64,000 nt of DNA, taken from the NCBI RefSeq assembly GCF_910592395.1, contig NC_088323.1:14247501-14311500 (forward strand). The letters are read 5' to 3'. A program made the translations under genes and the position numbers. This document shows positions 10,971 to 23,006 of this stretch, one piece after another. This DNA comes from Lineus longissimus (Eukaryota > Nemertea > Pilidiophora > Heteronemertea > Lineidae). The notes below the pieces were generated by a model that worked only from the letters and a program-made list of their open reading frames with translations, ran no database searches and was not told the DNA's origin. Each line of letters starts with the position of its first letter. Position 1 is the first letter of the stretch.

Positions 10971-13279
10971 GTGAAGTGATTGATAGTGAGATAGAATAGC
11001 GGGCTTCAGGTTAGATCCTATCCGCGAACGTATATACTTATCCTGATCCTGATCCCGGAAACGAGATAGACGAATCTCTCTAAATCATTTGGCCGTGCTG
11101 CTGTAAATGTAAACTAGCGACGTCATTTAGCTGTCCATCCGCCTTTCTGTAGGACCGATAGGTCAAGAAACTCCTTTATCCCCTCTGCTTGTTCCATTTG
11201 GAACGATTTTTCCGCCGACATAAAGCAGTCGCCTACATAATTTTCTTTCAAGATATAAAATACAATACTTCAAATAACGTGTTTTTTTCGGAGCTGGTCA
11301 TTGCTTACGTAAGATTGATAACCTACACACTCGTTTTAGACTTGGTTAAACCAGAGTCTTTCGAATAAAGAGTCAGGTCACAGCAAGTTTCATCTGATCC
11401 CACAGCTCTCTCGGGCAATTAACTAGAAGTCGTGATGAAGCCCATTTTACTTCAGCTACAAACTGGGCTTAGATGCAAGACAATGATTAAACGACCAAAT
11501 ATTCAACGACAAATATACTCCGCACATGCAGTATACATAAGATTTCTCGGATAACAAATACATACAGTATAAATTTTTTTGGACTTATATCGATGTGAAC
11601 GATCAAACAATTTAGGCAGATAAGTTAGTTAATTTTCACTGGCTGCTCGTTGGCAAACTAAACAATAATCAAATCGAAAGTAACCTGCATGCATGCACCC
11701 ACTGATCAGTTTGCAATTTGTTAGAAAAAATCCATAACTAGGTTGTGATCAATAGCAAACTTGTGACAGGCACATTATGAGAAGACTCAGAATATAGACG
11801 TCATGTTTGTAAGGTTCAGACCAAATGGCGTGTTCAACAACATTTGACAGTATTCCTCACGCCACTTTGCGCTTTGGTGTTTGCCAAAACAAGCTCATCG
11901 ATGAGAAAATGAACCGTTTTCAAATCTTAAAGGAAAGAAACTGGGCTTCAAAATAGCAGAGACATTGAATCAGAGAAATTTTGATATAACAAAAATTTGA
12001 TTTCTAAATATGCTAACGTTTGACTACAAAAGTCGAGTCTTTTGCATGTTTTCATACTTTTTTTCAATTTTTACCGCGAACGCGAAATTAACCTGCTATA
12101 AAACTCGTTGTAGTGGGTCAAATTGATAAGATATGAATATCCCACTAGATGACAACAAATGGAACCATATGATGCCTTTAGATGGTCTATTTATCACCGA
12201 CAACATACCTAACTACATGTACTTATTAACTGCTAACCACAAAAATATGTGATGATCCGGAGAAGAAAAACGCATTTCGAAAATTATTCTCAAATCAGTG
12301 CCGTCACCACTTCTAAAAACTGTCGAAAAGTAAAATATGAAACATATCGCTGTTTGTATCAATGTTGTCTTTGACACTATATCTGAATAGCTGTATATAA
12401 ATCTGTGCATTTGAAAATGGCGTTTGCTCTAAAACGGAGGATTTGGCTATGTTCAGCTGATCGAAGAATAGTTGTTCAAGTTTCAGTTGTGTGGAATTTG
12501 CCAGGGTCAACGCGTGACCCGAGAGAGTTCTGTCCCATCGCTCGTCTCTCGGAACGGTCGGTTGCCTTGATGTTGAAACCATACGTTCCCTAGTTGCCTG
12601 ACAATTTATTTGAAATACTCTGATTAGACAACTCTCAAATATGATATCTACTCAAGGTCTATCATCGACTCTCCTATGTGCTCATATAGGCAAGACGCTG
12701 AGACATACTTCCATTACTTTATTAATTGCGTGCAATTTTGCTGATATGAGACGTATTTTCGACTCGTGTCGTCTTTCTCTCATCCTCAGACAAGTAATTT
12801 TTGGATTTGATCATCCATTTGTAAATCACAACCCAATACTGTTTACCTTCGTCGAGGAAGTTATCAAAAACTCCAAAAGATTTGCCATTTAGCCGGCCTC
12901 CTGATCATACTGGTAAGATTCGGCTTCATAAATTGTTGAGAAATTGGGAATTGGATTGCCAACCTATATTCACCTGCATTCTCCCACTCCAGTTGTAATA
13001 GGTGACTATAATGTACCTTGGTACGTGGCACCTTTTGTTCAATAAATAAAATAAGAAAGAAAAAGCCGAAAAATATTTCGTGATCAGCCAAAATAATTAT
13101 GATTTTTTCTCCAGAAATCTTTGTAAGTTGGAAACATGAATCATAAGGCGCGATAATCTGGCACTTTTAAAGTAGTGCATAGGTTACAGAACTAAAATTG
13201 AATCTATTCAAAGTGATCTCGACTTCTGGCTCTTATCTTATTGTATACATGTATTATGATAATTCAAAAATTGATTGTT
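10971..13279. other. Intron, no gene recognised
   Basis: AT-rich sequence with only short unconserved frames. I see no domain, repeat family or RNA gene here. Confidence 0.5.
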
Positions 13280-13388
13280 GACGGCGTCAATGGGGCGCTG
13301 ATGCTCGCCTCTCACAACGGTCACCTTGCTGTCGTAGATGCTCTATCATGCTATTGAAAGCGGCGCAGATGTTGACGAAGGGAAGAAG
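13280..13388 (+). pseudogene. Decayed ankyrin exon (frameshifted)
   Basis: The first 22 codons read DGVNGALMLASHNGHLAVVDAL, a clear ankyrin repeat. An 8-bp insertion at about 13346-13353, duplicating nearby ATGCTCTA-like sequence, and a 1-bp loss downstream then break the frame, although the donor AAG|GTAGCACACC is kept. The acceptor is also damaged: the expected CAG before GAC is TTG. The flanking intron matches that after the exon at 5285-5383. Confidence 0.8.
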
Positions 13389-13582
13389 GTAGCACACCAA
13401 AAGCTTTCTCAAATCATAAGATGATAAAGCAATATCAAAAATATGTTGGCAATGTGTATGTTATTGTTGAACAAGATAACTAGTTTGAATCTCTTGAAAT
13501 CATCTACTCCTTGATCTATCTAGTCGTTTCTTTTTATGTATTTCGATATTTGCCTGTCGACAGTTTGTCTGTCTTGTTATAG

Positions 13583-13637
13583 AACGGCTGGACGGCGCTA
13601 ATGAGTGCCTCCCAAAACGCTCACCTTGGGGTCGTAG
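13583..13637 (+). pseudogene. Ankyrin exon cut by retroelement insertion
   Basis: Starting after a TCTTGTTATAG acceptor, the frame reads NGWTALMSASQNAHLGVV and then stops matching exactly at 13638. The second half of the repeat and the donor are missing. The sequence that follows is a BEL/Pao-type element, so insertion, or insertion plus deletion, destroyed this exon. I did not find the missing half downstream of the element. Confidence 0.8.
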
Positions 13638-13918
13638 TGTACGGGGTTGTAATTAAATGGAAATTTCACCAATTAAAGTGAATGGTATCATAAGTCAAAA
13701 CAAGTTCTCCACCATATCATATAGAGGTTAATTGGGCGTTTGTCTTACGCTTGTGCATTGGTAAAGACTGTGGCAGCAAAAGGGACAGTGATCCAGGGAA
13801 TAAATCTTACTTCAGATAATTGGTAGTCTACAGACAATGAATCCATTGTGTCGCCAACTGTTAGTGGAATGTCGTGTTTTTGCTTAACCCGTGAAGTTGA
13901 GCAAATCAAATCGAACCA

Positions 13919-14326
13919 GTGTTCATTGAAGAAAACAAGCCAATGTCAAATCGAGAGTTAGAAAATAGACTGTCAAGCTCGTTTCGGTGTAGTGAAATAG
14001 GCACGACAGATATTGTCACGAATGACATTGATGATAAACCTTTCAAAGCGGACTATCGTGAGAAAATAGAATTCAAAGACGGAAAATACTTTGCGCCATT
14101 GCCGTGGAAGGAAGATAACTATGATCTGCCTTCTAAACTGGAGCTTTGTAAGCAACGATTGTCACAGGTGACGAAACGTCTTGAGAAGTTGAACTTAATG
14201 GACTCATACCGTGATGTTATGCAAGAACACCTAGAAAAGGAATACATCGAAATGATACCGGAAGCAGATCGCCCATGGAGTGAAGAGCGTTGTGTTTGCT
14301 GCAAATGCCGGTCGGGTGAGTCTTAA
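13919..14326 (+). pseudogene. BEL/Pao polyprotein fragment, protease-RT linker
   Basis: The open frame contains LPWKEDNYDLPSKLELCKQR followed by QEHLEKEYIEMIP. This is the signature of the peptidase A17/Pao region directly upstream of the reverse transcriptase. In intact elements the frame continues into the RT; here it ends in a short cysteine-containing stretch after a frame break at about 14290. No protease active site (DTG/DSG) is visible because the part further upstream is gone. Confidence 0.8.
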
Positions 14327-15634
14327 TGACTGTCTTTTCAAGGGACCTTGTATGTTGAAAAGCATGAGTTACTACTGCGTTTTCGCGTACATAGATTCGC
14401 AGTCATTGCTGACATTGCTCGCGCATTCCTGTCTGTTGGACTTCTTGAAAAGGACAGGAACTTCGTCAAGTTTCTTTGGTTTCGCGAGAGAGGAAGTTGT
14501 TGTTTATCGTTACACGACAGTTGTCTTTGGGAACACATCATCGCCGTTCGCGCTAGGCATGGTACTGGATAAGCATTAGAACTCATACGAATCAAGTACA
14601 TCAAGTGACCTAGAGGAGAAACTATACATGGATAATGTCTTGACTGGGGCTGATTCAGAAAAGGCTTTAGTGGAGTAAATCACTCGGCACGCAGTATAAT
14701 GCAAGACGGTGGATTTAATCTTTGACAGTGGTTGTCTAATTCATCCGATCTCTCAAGAATTTAGCATGCTGATGGAACTCAGACACAGCAGACAACGGCC
14801 AGCGTGCTTGGACTGAAATGGAATGCGGGAACTGATGGTTGGGAATTCTTAAAACGGAGCTACACTGACACATTTGATAGCATTACGAAGCGCCACGTGC
14901 TTTCGGTTCTGTCATCCCTGTTCCATCCATTAGGTTTTGTTCAACCAGTGACAGTTCAGGCCAGATTATTCATTTCGCATTTATAGGAGGCGAAACACGA
15001 TTGGGGTACTCCATTGCCATCAACTGAATGCCAAGCATGGTGCGACATTGTTCAGGACTTAAACTGTGTACATGAAATTGAGCACCCATGTTGGTATCAG
15101 TTGGACAGTTGTCGCCCTGTGCAGCTACATGCTTTCAGTGACAGCAGCTTGGTAGCAATGGGAACTGTTTGTTATCTACGACAAGATGATTACGTGGTTT
15201 TGATTGGCTCTAAGAGAAAACTCGTTGGTACAAAGGTAAAACCGACCGTGCCTCAACTTGAGTTCTCGGCGATGGTGATGTGTGCAAGATACGTGAGTAC
15301 TCTTACGAAAATCTTTGCTAAGGATTACCCAGATCTCGAGTTGTATCATTTGACTGACTCTGAAATAGGACTTCATTGGCTGAATTCGTCAAAGCAACTG
15401 AAGCGGCAAACTGCAAACAAAGTCAACGTTTTCAAGGAACATTCGTCGGTTCGAAATTGGCGTCATGTTGCCAGCTGGGAAAATCCGGCTGATTGTGTGT
15501 CTCGTGGCTGTATTACAGACACATTAAGATCGTCTAATTTGTGGAATCATGGGCCAAAGTGGTTGGTAACGGAAGAATGCTGGAACCATTTGAAGCCTGA
15601 AACAAGTGCCGATGTATCAGCTAGCGTTGCTTAG
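14310..15634 (+). pseudogene. BEL/Pao reverse transcriptase and RNase H remnants
   Basis: Blocks lie in shifting frames. SLNDCLFKGPCM is joined in another frame to LLLRFRVHRFAVIADIARAF (RT motif A region, VIADI). VLGLKWNAGTDGW and LSSLFHPLGFVQPVTVQAR (thumb/connection) follow. The frame at 15014-15634 is open for 206 codons: LHAFSDSSLVAMGTVCYLR is the RNase H-like start, then VPQLEFSAMVM, LTDSEIGLHWL and WRHVASWENPADCVSRG. The YMDD-type motif C block is not intact, and the stretch at 14580-14800 has several stops. The element cannot make a full polyprotein. Confidence 0.85.
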
Positions 15635-15663
15635 AGGAATTAGGTCCCAATGTAGGAAATGAA

Positions 15664-17100
15664 ATGCACAATGTTGGCAATGTTGGCAATGTGATTAACG
15701 TACAAGGATACAGTGACATTGAGCACTTGCTTCGGGTGACGGTGTACGTAATGCGATTTGCCGGTCTTTCCGATGACAGAGACCCTAACATTGCTGCTAA
15801 TGAAATAGAAAGGGCAGATATGCTATTGGTAAAATCTCTACAGGCAGAATACTTTTCTGAGGCTCTTGGATACTTGTCGCGAAAACAAGCATATAAACCC
15901 GTTGACCCCTGCCGCAGCATCATTCGTCAATTGAATCTTGTTCTGGCTGAGAACGGACTAATTCGTGCTGCTGGTAGACTTGGGACGCGCACTGGTATGC
16001 CCATTTTGTTACCACGGAAGAGTTATTTCACGAAGTTGGTGATTCGCAGAGCTCAACAGCAGGTTTTTCATTCAGGACTCGGAGACAATACTGGATGCCA
16101 TCCACAAGGGCGAGGTTAGAAATGTGCTCCGTTCTTGCGTAACTTGCAGACTAGTGTCTAGCTGGGCTTTTGTGTTGCCCCAGAGTCCCGATCTCCCGAT
16201 CTTCCGTACTGATTCATCAGTTCCATTTGCTAACATGGGTATTGATTTGACGTGACACTTGTTGGTTAAAGAGAGTGGAAAAGTGCGAAAAGTGTATGTA
16301 TGTTTGTTTACTTGCCTTTGCACGAGGGCTGTAAACTTAGAAATTGTTACTGACATGACTGGCTCTCATTTATCCAGGCTTAATAGACGTCATTGTAGTG
16401 TATATTCCACTCCAGCTATGTGTTTATCAGACAGTGCTAAAACCTTCAAGAGCGCTTCAGAGGAAATCCTGAATTTGTTGAAGAATATTGCCAGTGACTC
16501 AGTTCAACGGCATTTTACTCAGAATAGAATTGAATTTCGCTACATTCCAGTTCAAAGTCCATGGTGGGATGGTTCATGGGAAAGGTGTTATGAAAATGTC
16601 AATTAAGAAAACTCTTGGTCGATCTTTGATTACACTTGAAGAACTGTATACACTGATCAAAGAGGTTCAATCAGTAATGAATGATAGACCTCTTACCTAT
16701 GCTTCAGGTGTTTAGGATGAACTTAAACCCTTAACTCCTTCCATGATATTTATTGGTCACTGTGTTAGACCGTTGCCTCAGTTTCAGTCAGATGAGGATG
16801 ATTTGGAGACATTCGGAGATATGAATCATATAAGACGTGCTGAAAAGAGGCGGTCTGAGTTGTATTGATACTTTCAGAATCGATTCCATGAGGAGTATCT
16901 ATTATGTGCTTTGCGAGAAAGACATTCATATAAGACAAGGGCCCATGCTTCCGAATGTAATAGGATTCGTGCTGGTGATGTTGTACACATATTTGATAAA
17001 GATCATGCGCGCACTCTGTGGAAGTTAGGTATTGTCATCGAACTACTGATGTGAGCCGATGGAATGACTCGCGCCGCAGTCTTAAAGACTTGTGGTAAAA
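15664..17100 (+). pseudogene. BEL/Pao integrase remnants
   Basis: The frame at 15664-16119 shows ADMLLVKSLQAEYFSEAL and LAENGLIRAAGRLG, the zinc-binding N-terminal integrase region of BEL/Pao. After a frame break, 16259-16600 gives VYVCLFTCLCTRAVNLEIV (core, corresponding to the strand leading to the catalytic Asp region) and a remnant around AKTFKSASEE. The next frame (16590-16715) gives LITLEELYTLIKEVQSVMNDRPLTY, the conserved region after the core. Catalytic residues are scattered over different frames, so it is inactive. Confidence 0.8.
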
Positions 17101-17253
17101 CTCGAACGACCAGAGCCATATCGAGGTTATACCCATTAGAGGTATGTTGTGGTTATGTTGAAAACATCTGTCAGTTAAAGTTGCCAGAGACTGAGTAACC
17201 CCCCTAAGACGAAGTGAGCGCTTAAAAATGGTATAGATTATTTAGAGGGAGAA

Positions 17254-17812
17254 TGTGGAATTCTATTGACTATTGTGGGACCAGTTCAATTTATGCATTG
17301 TGGTGAAGTGTTTGTATGTTTATGTAGTGTCATTATGTGTGCCCAATTGGGATGTGTGTTGGCAAATAAATCAGACTTGTACATAGAACCAATGTGTTCG
17401 GATGTGTTTCTTGAAGCTGGAGAATTTCAAATGTGGCATGGTAAGATGTTTGCTCAAGGAATCACACAAGGTACAGAGAGAAGCAAATGTAAGCGTGTGA
17501 CGATAGCAACACTTTTAATTGACACCTGTGATAAATAGTTAGCTTTCACTGCTGGAGGTCTTAGTGAGACAAATCAATATTTCCAGCATGGTGCCAGTGT
17601 GTTGCTTAAGGTTGCTAAACACGCAGGGAAACTGAGTCCTAAATGCGAGGTAATTCTTTGTGTCAGGCTCTGCTAAACCTTACAGGATTGGGGGATGGAC
17701 TTAGCTACAAGAGTAAAGCACAAGAATTAAGATAGCAGAAAGGGGCGCCTGTAAAAATTGTACGTGACCTCTTCGCTAGAAATGAATTTTATACAATCAG
17801 TTGTTAGTGCAG
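17254..17812 (+). mobile_element. Possible 3' LTR of the BEL/Pao element
   Basis: Starts TGTGGAATTC directly after a purine tract, as BEL LTRs do. No 5' partner is present to prove it, and the right end is uncertain; the value given is a guess near GCAGCATACG. A 90-codon frame (17266-17538) inside has no recognisable domain and is treated as fortuitous. Confidence 0.35.
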
Positions 17813-18001
17813 CATACGTCCCCCGTTGAAAGCGAAACTCAGCACTCCCGTGACGATAAATTCGATGTCACAGACATTCAAGCACAAACGCCACGCCGGC
17901 AAAAATCAAAACAAGGAAAACATCTTTAGAATAGAAGATGATTTTGAAGTGTTTTGGCAAAGCAGCACAATTTTATGTCCCTGCACAGGTACATGTACAC
18001 G

Positions 18002-18135
18002 TATGTCGCGCGCCTAAAATGACGGAGCGCCTAAAATGTCGGTTTTAAGGATCTAACAACGTCGGTGCCGCGTTTTGAAAAAAATAAAATTTTTCGTGCC
18101 AAGAACATCGCTGGCCACGCCAAAAATGACGGTCC
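18002..18135 (+). repeat. Inverted repeat arm, partner at 30340-30455
   Basis: The sequence from TGTCGCGCGCCTAAAATGAC to CACGCCAAAAATGACGG is found reverse-complemented at 30340-30455 with clear similarity, allowing short gaps. It is rich in CGCC and GACGG motifs. It is a dispersed repeat or an arm of something larger; the arms are about 12.2 kb apart. Confidence 0.7.
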
Positions 18136-19385
18136 TGTAATCCTTGGCAGACGACAATATAGATAGGCTAAAAACTTTCACTTTTTATAGTGGTCCCATA
18201 TATCTTTGTCTACTGTTGGCCAGTTCGTTACGATGTGATCAGATTTGGGGATGCAAATATTAACAGACGTTCTGGAATCTCTATGAGCTCCGAACAATCA
18301 ATGCCAATCTAGTCAAGATTGGGATCTGGCTCATCTCTGTTGTATTGCATCTTATGGGTCCTTATTGCATGTAACAGGTCCTTCCTATAAATAGCGAAGA
18401 AATGTTTTTCCTTTGGAACGTTTAAGGCTGTTACAGCGGCACTAATGAAGTTCGCTGATGAGGTTCTGTGCTGTGGACTGTCGAATCGGTTGGAACAAGG
18501 AATATAGAGCATGCGCAGTCTATTGGGAACAGGCAGTGCACATGGCAGTGTCCCATTTGAATACACCCAGTTTGCATACGTTCTTGAGTTTGTACATATT
18601 ATGTTTATGATGCTTCCATTACAGTGCGGGCTGAATATCACAAGGCTCAGCTCGCACTCGTTTCGTCAGCACCCTGTAAACAAATTTCATCGAAATTAAC
18701 GGTTTGCATATATGGCTGCGATTAACGATACAAATACCACTCGTCTGAGGGAAAATCTGGCAATTGTTATGCAACTTGATTATTGCAGGGAGCAGCTATT
18801 AAATACCAATTGTTGACCGACGTATTCGAGAGATTTTTCCGGCCTGCATGATCGGAGGTCGCAGCAACAAAAAACGCCCGTTTGAAGGACGCTTTCGGTT
18901 GATAATTTGAAATTGGAAATGGATTTTATAAACTGTATGTTTATGAAATTGTTTGCAATCGTATGACTGATTTTATGTTATATGCAATATATACACAATT
19001 TACACAAAACACCGGAACTAAATAGTCATAATCATAGCTAAACAAGCCACGTGTACGAGTGCCTGGTTTACAAGGTGGCCTTCAGCGCGTTGCTGCTGTG
19101 ATTTTAACATGTGGGAGATGCTCAAAGAGGTTCCTGTTACTTCCACAGGGTGTTTATAAAAGTAAATAATAGATTACCTTTACACAGATTCGAATGCAGA
19201 CAATCGATGCATGTAAGATGATACGCCCGAAGCTTCGTGTTTCAGATTAAGTATTGTAGCCTCCTAAATGTTATGTAACAAGTGTGACCGCATTTCCTAA
19301 ATAAGTTATTTTTAGCCAAAGGCTGAAGACCGGATGTGTATCAACTGTATTTATACACTTCACTAAGAAGCTTCCTCATCTTAGG
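18136..19385. other. Non-coding
   Basis: No gene or known repeat recognised. The frames seen (for example 18641-18309, minus) have no family features. Confidence 0.5.
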
Positions 19386-19432
19386 TCACGTGACAAATGC
19401 AGACTGCAGACTGCAGACTGCAGACTGTACAA
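19386..19432 (+). repeat. TGCAGAC minisatellite next to GTCACGTG
   Basis: Four tandem 7-bp units (TGCAGAC) follow GTCACGTGACAAA. The same arrangement in reverse complement lies at 29712-29760 (one unit changed to TGCCGAC). The shared flank shows these are copies of one repeat and not independent microsatellites. Confidence 0.8.
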
Positions 19433-20049
19433 TATTATAAACTAGCATTGTACCCGTGGCGCAGGCAGGTTCAAATGGGCTATACCTTGAATAGATTGAA
19501 TTGCAATGAAAATATAATGCAATATCAAAGGAGCAATATCGAAGAGACAAATTAAACCAACCATTTGTCCACAGACTCGGACCATGTGGCGTGCTGTATG
19601 CGTGCATATAAAAGTAAATCAATTGGTCCGAATGAGATGATGAGGCAATGTGAATATACCTCGTTCCTTAGTCAGCAATATGCCCCTTTTTATACGGAGA
19701 TGAAGGAGAACCCAGATAGGCCTTCACATGTCGGCCTCCAAATGGCTCGGACCAATTGCACTATCACTACTAAAACTTTAAAATGCGTGCTCCTCCTACA
19801 TGTAGCATGATCTCGGGCAAGGCACTTAGTCGACAGGCAAGCTAGAAGTTCAGCACCGTGAGCAGCTCCTTGATAAGGCCATGCCAAGTTCAGAGTGCCT
19901 CTTCAGATACATCAAGTTTTGAAAGCTGTGGTGAGCACATAAACATACCATTGTAACCTTAATTTGAAAATCCCTTCATAATCAAGGGCTAGCTCTGGCT
20001 AATACAGTACCAATATACGATAGACCATCAATTTGACCCCAGCTCCTTA

Positions 20050-20215
20050 CTGCGGGAAAACCCAAGTCCAGCAACCAAAAGTATCAAAATACATTTTTGT
20101 TTACATTTGAACTGCACACATGCGTTTGTTTACAATTTCTTTCCCGCGAAATCTCGGAGATCAGGTGACCTACAATCGTGGATTGAAAATAACATTAACC
20201 TTGGTTCAGCAGGTC
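20050..20215 (+). repeat. Dispersed repeat, inverted copy at 41865-42005
   Basis: Shared landmarks are ACCCAAGTCC, ACATTTGAACT, TGCGTTTGTTTACAA, CGAAATCTC and ATTGAAAATAACATTAAC-like sequence. The other copy is reverse-complemented at about 70% identity. It is an old non-coding repeat. Confidence 0.65.
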
Positions 20216-20635
20216 AACACGTGTACAGGCTGTTCCAATCATCCCCCTACAGCCAGCCGTTCAACAGGTAGTGTTAGTCACCCCACAGGGAGTGCAGGTG
20301 ATTCATTAATCCCCTGCATAACTGAACAGCAATGGCTTGGCTTCCGTGAGTGATAAGGAGAATTGACCGTGTCCGATTAAAAATCCCTCATTACTGCTCG
20401 GCTGAAGTAAATTTCCGAAAATAAACATGACGTTGCATCAGGATAACATATCACCTGCAAACGTGCAAAATTTCGAGACGAAACACGACCCCCAAATGGC
20501 ACTTTAGCGAGCCGCCTTATAGTATTATGATATAGATGTACTGTAATATAGGGCACCAGCAACTTGTACAATTTTAGATCTAGCATCTAGCTTTTTGGCT
20601 CTATACAATAACACATTGTCTGTCGTCGTATCCTA

Positions 20636-21215
20636 TTGCAAGTTTCTTAACCACTGGGGCTATGAACTCGAAACACGTGTTCCCCTAGGTAATGTGAACC
20701 CTGACACTGAATTGCGGTCCGAGAATTCAACTTGGCCACCAGCTTTTGTGGTAGGTACTCTTAGCAATGATACATCACGTATCATGCTGGTTTTCAAGGT
20801 CCCGTTTCCCGTTGGCCGTTTCAGTGTGTATATTTTTATCGCACTTTTCTTAACTGCTAAAGCTATGAACTTGAAACCATTAGCCCCCTACATCAGTTTA
20901 CCTTTGACGCCAAATTTGGGCCTGATCTAAGTATAGACTTGGCCACCAGGAGGCCAAAACTGAAAACGTAGGAAGTGCAATATCTCTCTTATTAGTGACT
21001 TTTTTGGCAGGGACGCCTAGCAAGGATGCATCGCTTGTCATACGATTTTTTTGATTTGACCTTCTTTTCAAGGTCACAGAGGTCAAATGACGAAAATTTG
21101 CTGTTAGAGTATAACTTTGGCATGTTTCTTAACGGCTGAAGCTATAAACCTGAAACAGGGTATACATAGCCCTCTAGATCAGCTAACCTCACACAGCACA
21201 TTTCAGTCCAATCTG
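20636..21215 (+). repeat. Tandem units of the 'accaggaggcc' repeat family
   Basis: Three diverged units each begin like TTTCTTAACCACTGGGGCTATGAAC and continue through TTGGCCACCAG(GAGGCC), a CTCTCTTATTAG-like segment and a TTTGACCTTCTTTTCAAGGTCA-like segment. Unit starts are near 20643, 20847 and 21122. The same family is present as better preserved tandem units at 45966-46740. No open frames of note. Confidence 0.7.
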
Positions 21216-22044
21216 ATTCTCAACTTATTAAATATTTTCTTACGGTGAGCACACGACTTTTCGATGAATTTCTTGCCCTCAGTGTTGTCTGGTGAAAAGA
21301 ATATCAAAGATGTTCTGGGGTTGTTGAAGGGATGACAGCAGGGGAGGCAGATTAAATCATTGACCGCTGCATTAATATTTGTTTTAAAACAACAAGGATC
21401 AATGAGACTATAAAATTGTTTCTTATGCATTTTTATTATTTTTTATCTACATGTATCTGTACATTTATCACATACATATCACCTACATACAAGGTTGAAA
21501 CTTTGGTCGTTTGGTCACACAAATATGCAAGGTTCTTCCTAATTAATGGAATCCATCTTCAAAAAGTCATACATGAAATTAGAGTGCCCGTAAACGTCCT
21601 TAGTTTCCTCTTGATTTACGAATTACGATAGGGTCATTGGTAGACCTATCTTATCTAGGCATATTCAGTAAAACTCAGAATACTAAAATGAGGGCTATTC
21701 CTAATTTTCATCTCATTTTGAGACCATCCATAACATGAAATTGACCTAAACAAAATGAACTGAGTTATAATCAAATCTAGGGTGGCTGGCCCATCCGGGA
21801 AAATGGCAACTGCATATTTCCTAATCATGAACTGAAAACCGCTGGTACAACCAGATAAGCGATCTTTCTAGAATTATGAGAACAGGACTGTGGCAAATGT
21901 AATTTTCTTCCTGCCTGAGGCAAAATTATTCATTTGCCTCGTGATCCATTGGCCAGGGAACTCTACATGTATAGTCAGAGATGGGTCAAAGAATCACGAG
22001 ATGCTATTGATAGGCACTCTTTGAATTCCTTTCCTCTGCCAGTG
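21216..22044. other. Non-coding
   Basis: AT-rich, nothing recognised. Confidence 0.5.
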
Positions 22045-23006
22045 TAAAGGGGTTAAAGGCCATAACTCCAGGTATTTTGCCATTTCCTGCTGTAAGACGT
22101 TTTCAAAAGTGCACCTAACAATTTATATAATACAGAAAACCCCATGCAATTTGCTCCATCCATTTTGAAGATATAGCCTTTCAGGTGTTTGACAACTAGA
22201 TCACCTAATCAGGCTAGCAACTGGCTTGTTAGAGCCAGGCGGCGGGTTCAACAAAATTGTGATGTAGATCAGGCTTATTGCCCTACTTGGGAGGACACAT
22301 ATAAATTAATGCTCTTAAAATTGATATATGAAGTCTGTTTTTCATTGACATTTTCAATGTTCAAGTATGAAAGCATACCTTTGCCCATAATAAATGAGTT
22401 TATTGTATTCCAAAAAATATTTTAATTAAATATTTTATTTTTTTTGGAAAACCGGTTATATTTATTTTAGAAGTCAACTCTCACATCTAGAAAGTGTTAT
22501 TTGAGCTAATTCATGAAGTGGGGAAACAAAATCAATGCCAAAAAAAAACATAGACCCCACAAATATGGTCCAATTAGGTTTTCTAGACAATTTAGGCAAA
22601 TTTATAGAACTTAATTGATTTTTCAAATTCGATTCTTTTTACAGAAAATTGCATCAAATACATCAATTTATACAATACTTAAACTATCATAATGTATTTC
22701 TAATTTAAAGCTTCGATATACCTTATAATAAGGTAAGGTATTAATACAGACAAATTTATACTATTTATAGTAAGAAATCCAACGTCAGCCTGATCTATGT
22801 CAGTAAACCTGCCGCCTGACTTTACTTAGAAACCTAACCAAGGCTGTTACATAACATGTAAACAAAGCCGTTAATTTGCTATATCTCTACTGGGTTCTTC
22901 AATTTTGATCAAACTTGATTTAATGCGGAGCTTTAAGTCCAGTGTTTGAGGATTTGTACATGTCATGCAATCATAAAAGCATGAGTCATGGCCTTTAAGT
23001 GTTGTA
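22045..23006. mobile_element. Degenerate fold-back element
   Basis: Inverted similarities nest around a common centre. AAAGGCCATAACTC at about 22053 pairs with its reverse complement at about 22986. GCCAGGCGGCGGGTT...TAGATCAGGCT (22232-22279) pairs with 22786-22825. A GAAGATATAGC-type block also recurs inside both arms. Arms are diverged and gapped. The centre is AT-rich without coding capacity. This resembles an old non-autonomous element with long imperfect inverted repeats. Confidence 0.5.

Larger units (their letters stand above)
13638..17253 (+). mobile_element. BEL/Pao LTR retroelement, decayed
   Basis: The order of remnants is aspartic-protease/A17-type region, reverse transcriptase, RNase H, integrase zinc-binding domain, integrase core and the conserved C-terminal domain, all on +. 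This is the Pao-clade gene order and the peptides match that clade. A purine-rich tract (AGAGGGAGAA at about 17242-17251) followed by TGTGGAATTC could mark the 3' LTR start. No copy of that sequence was found at the 5' side, so the element is probably 5'-truncated. Many frameshifts and stops show it is old. Confidence 0.85.

Noticed and set aside
17266-17538. Open frame of 90 codons just after the BEL/Pao element
   Set aside because: Lies in the presumed LTR, has a hydrophobic patch but no envelope or other known motif.
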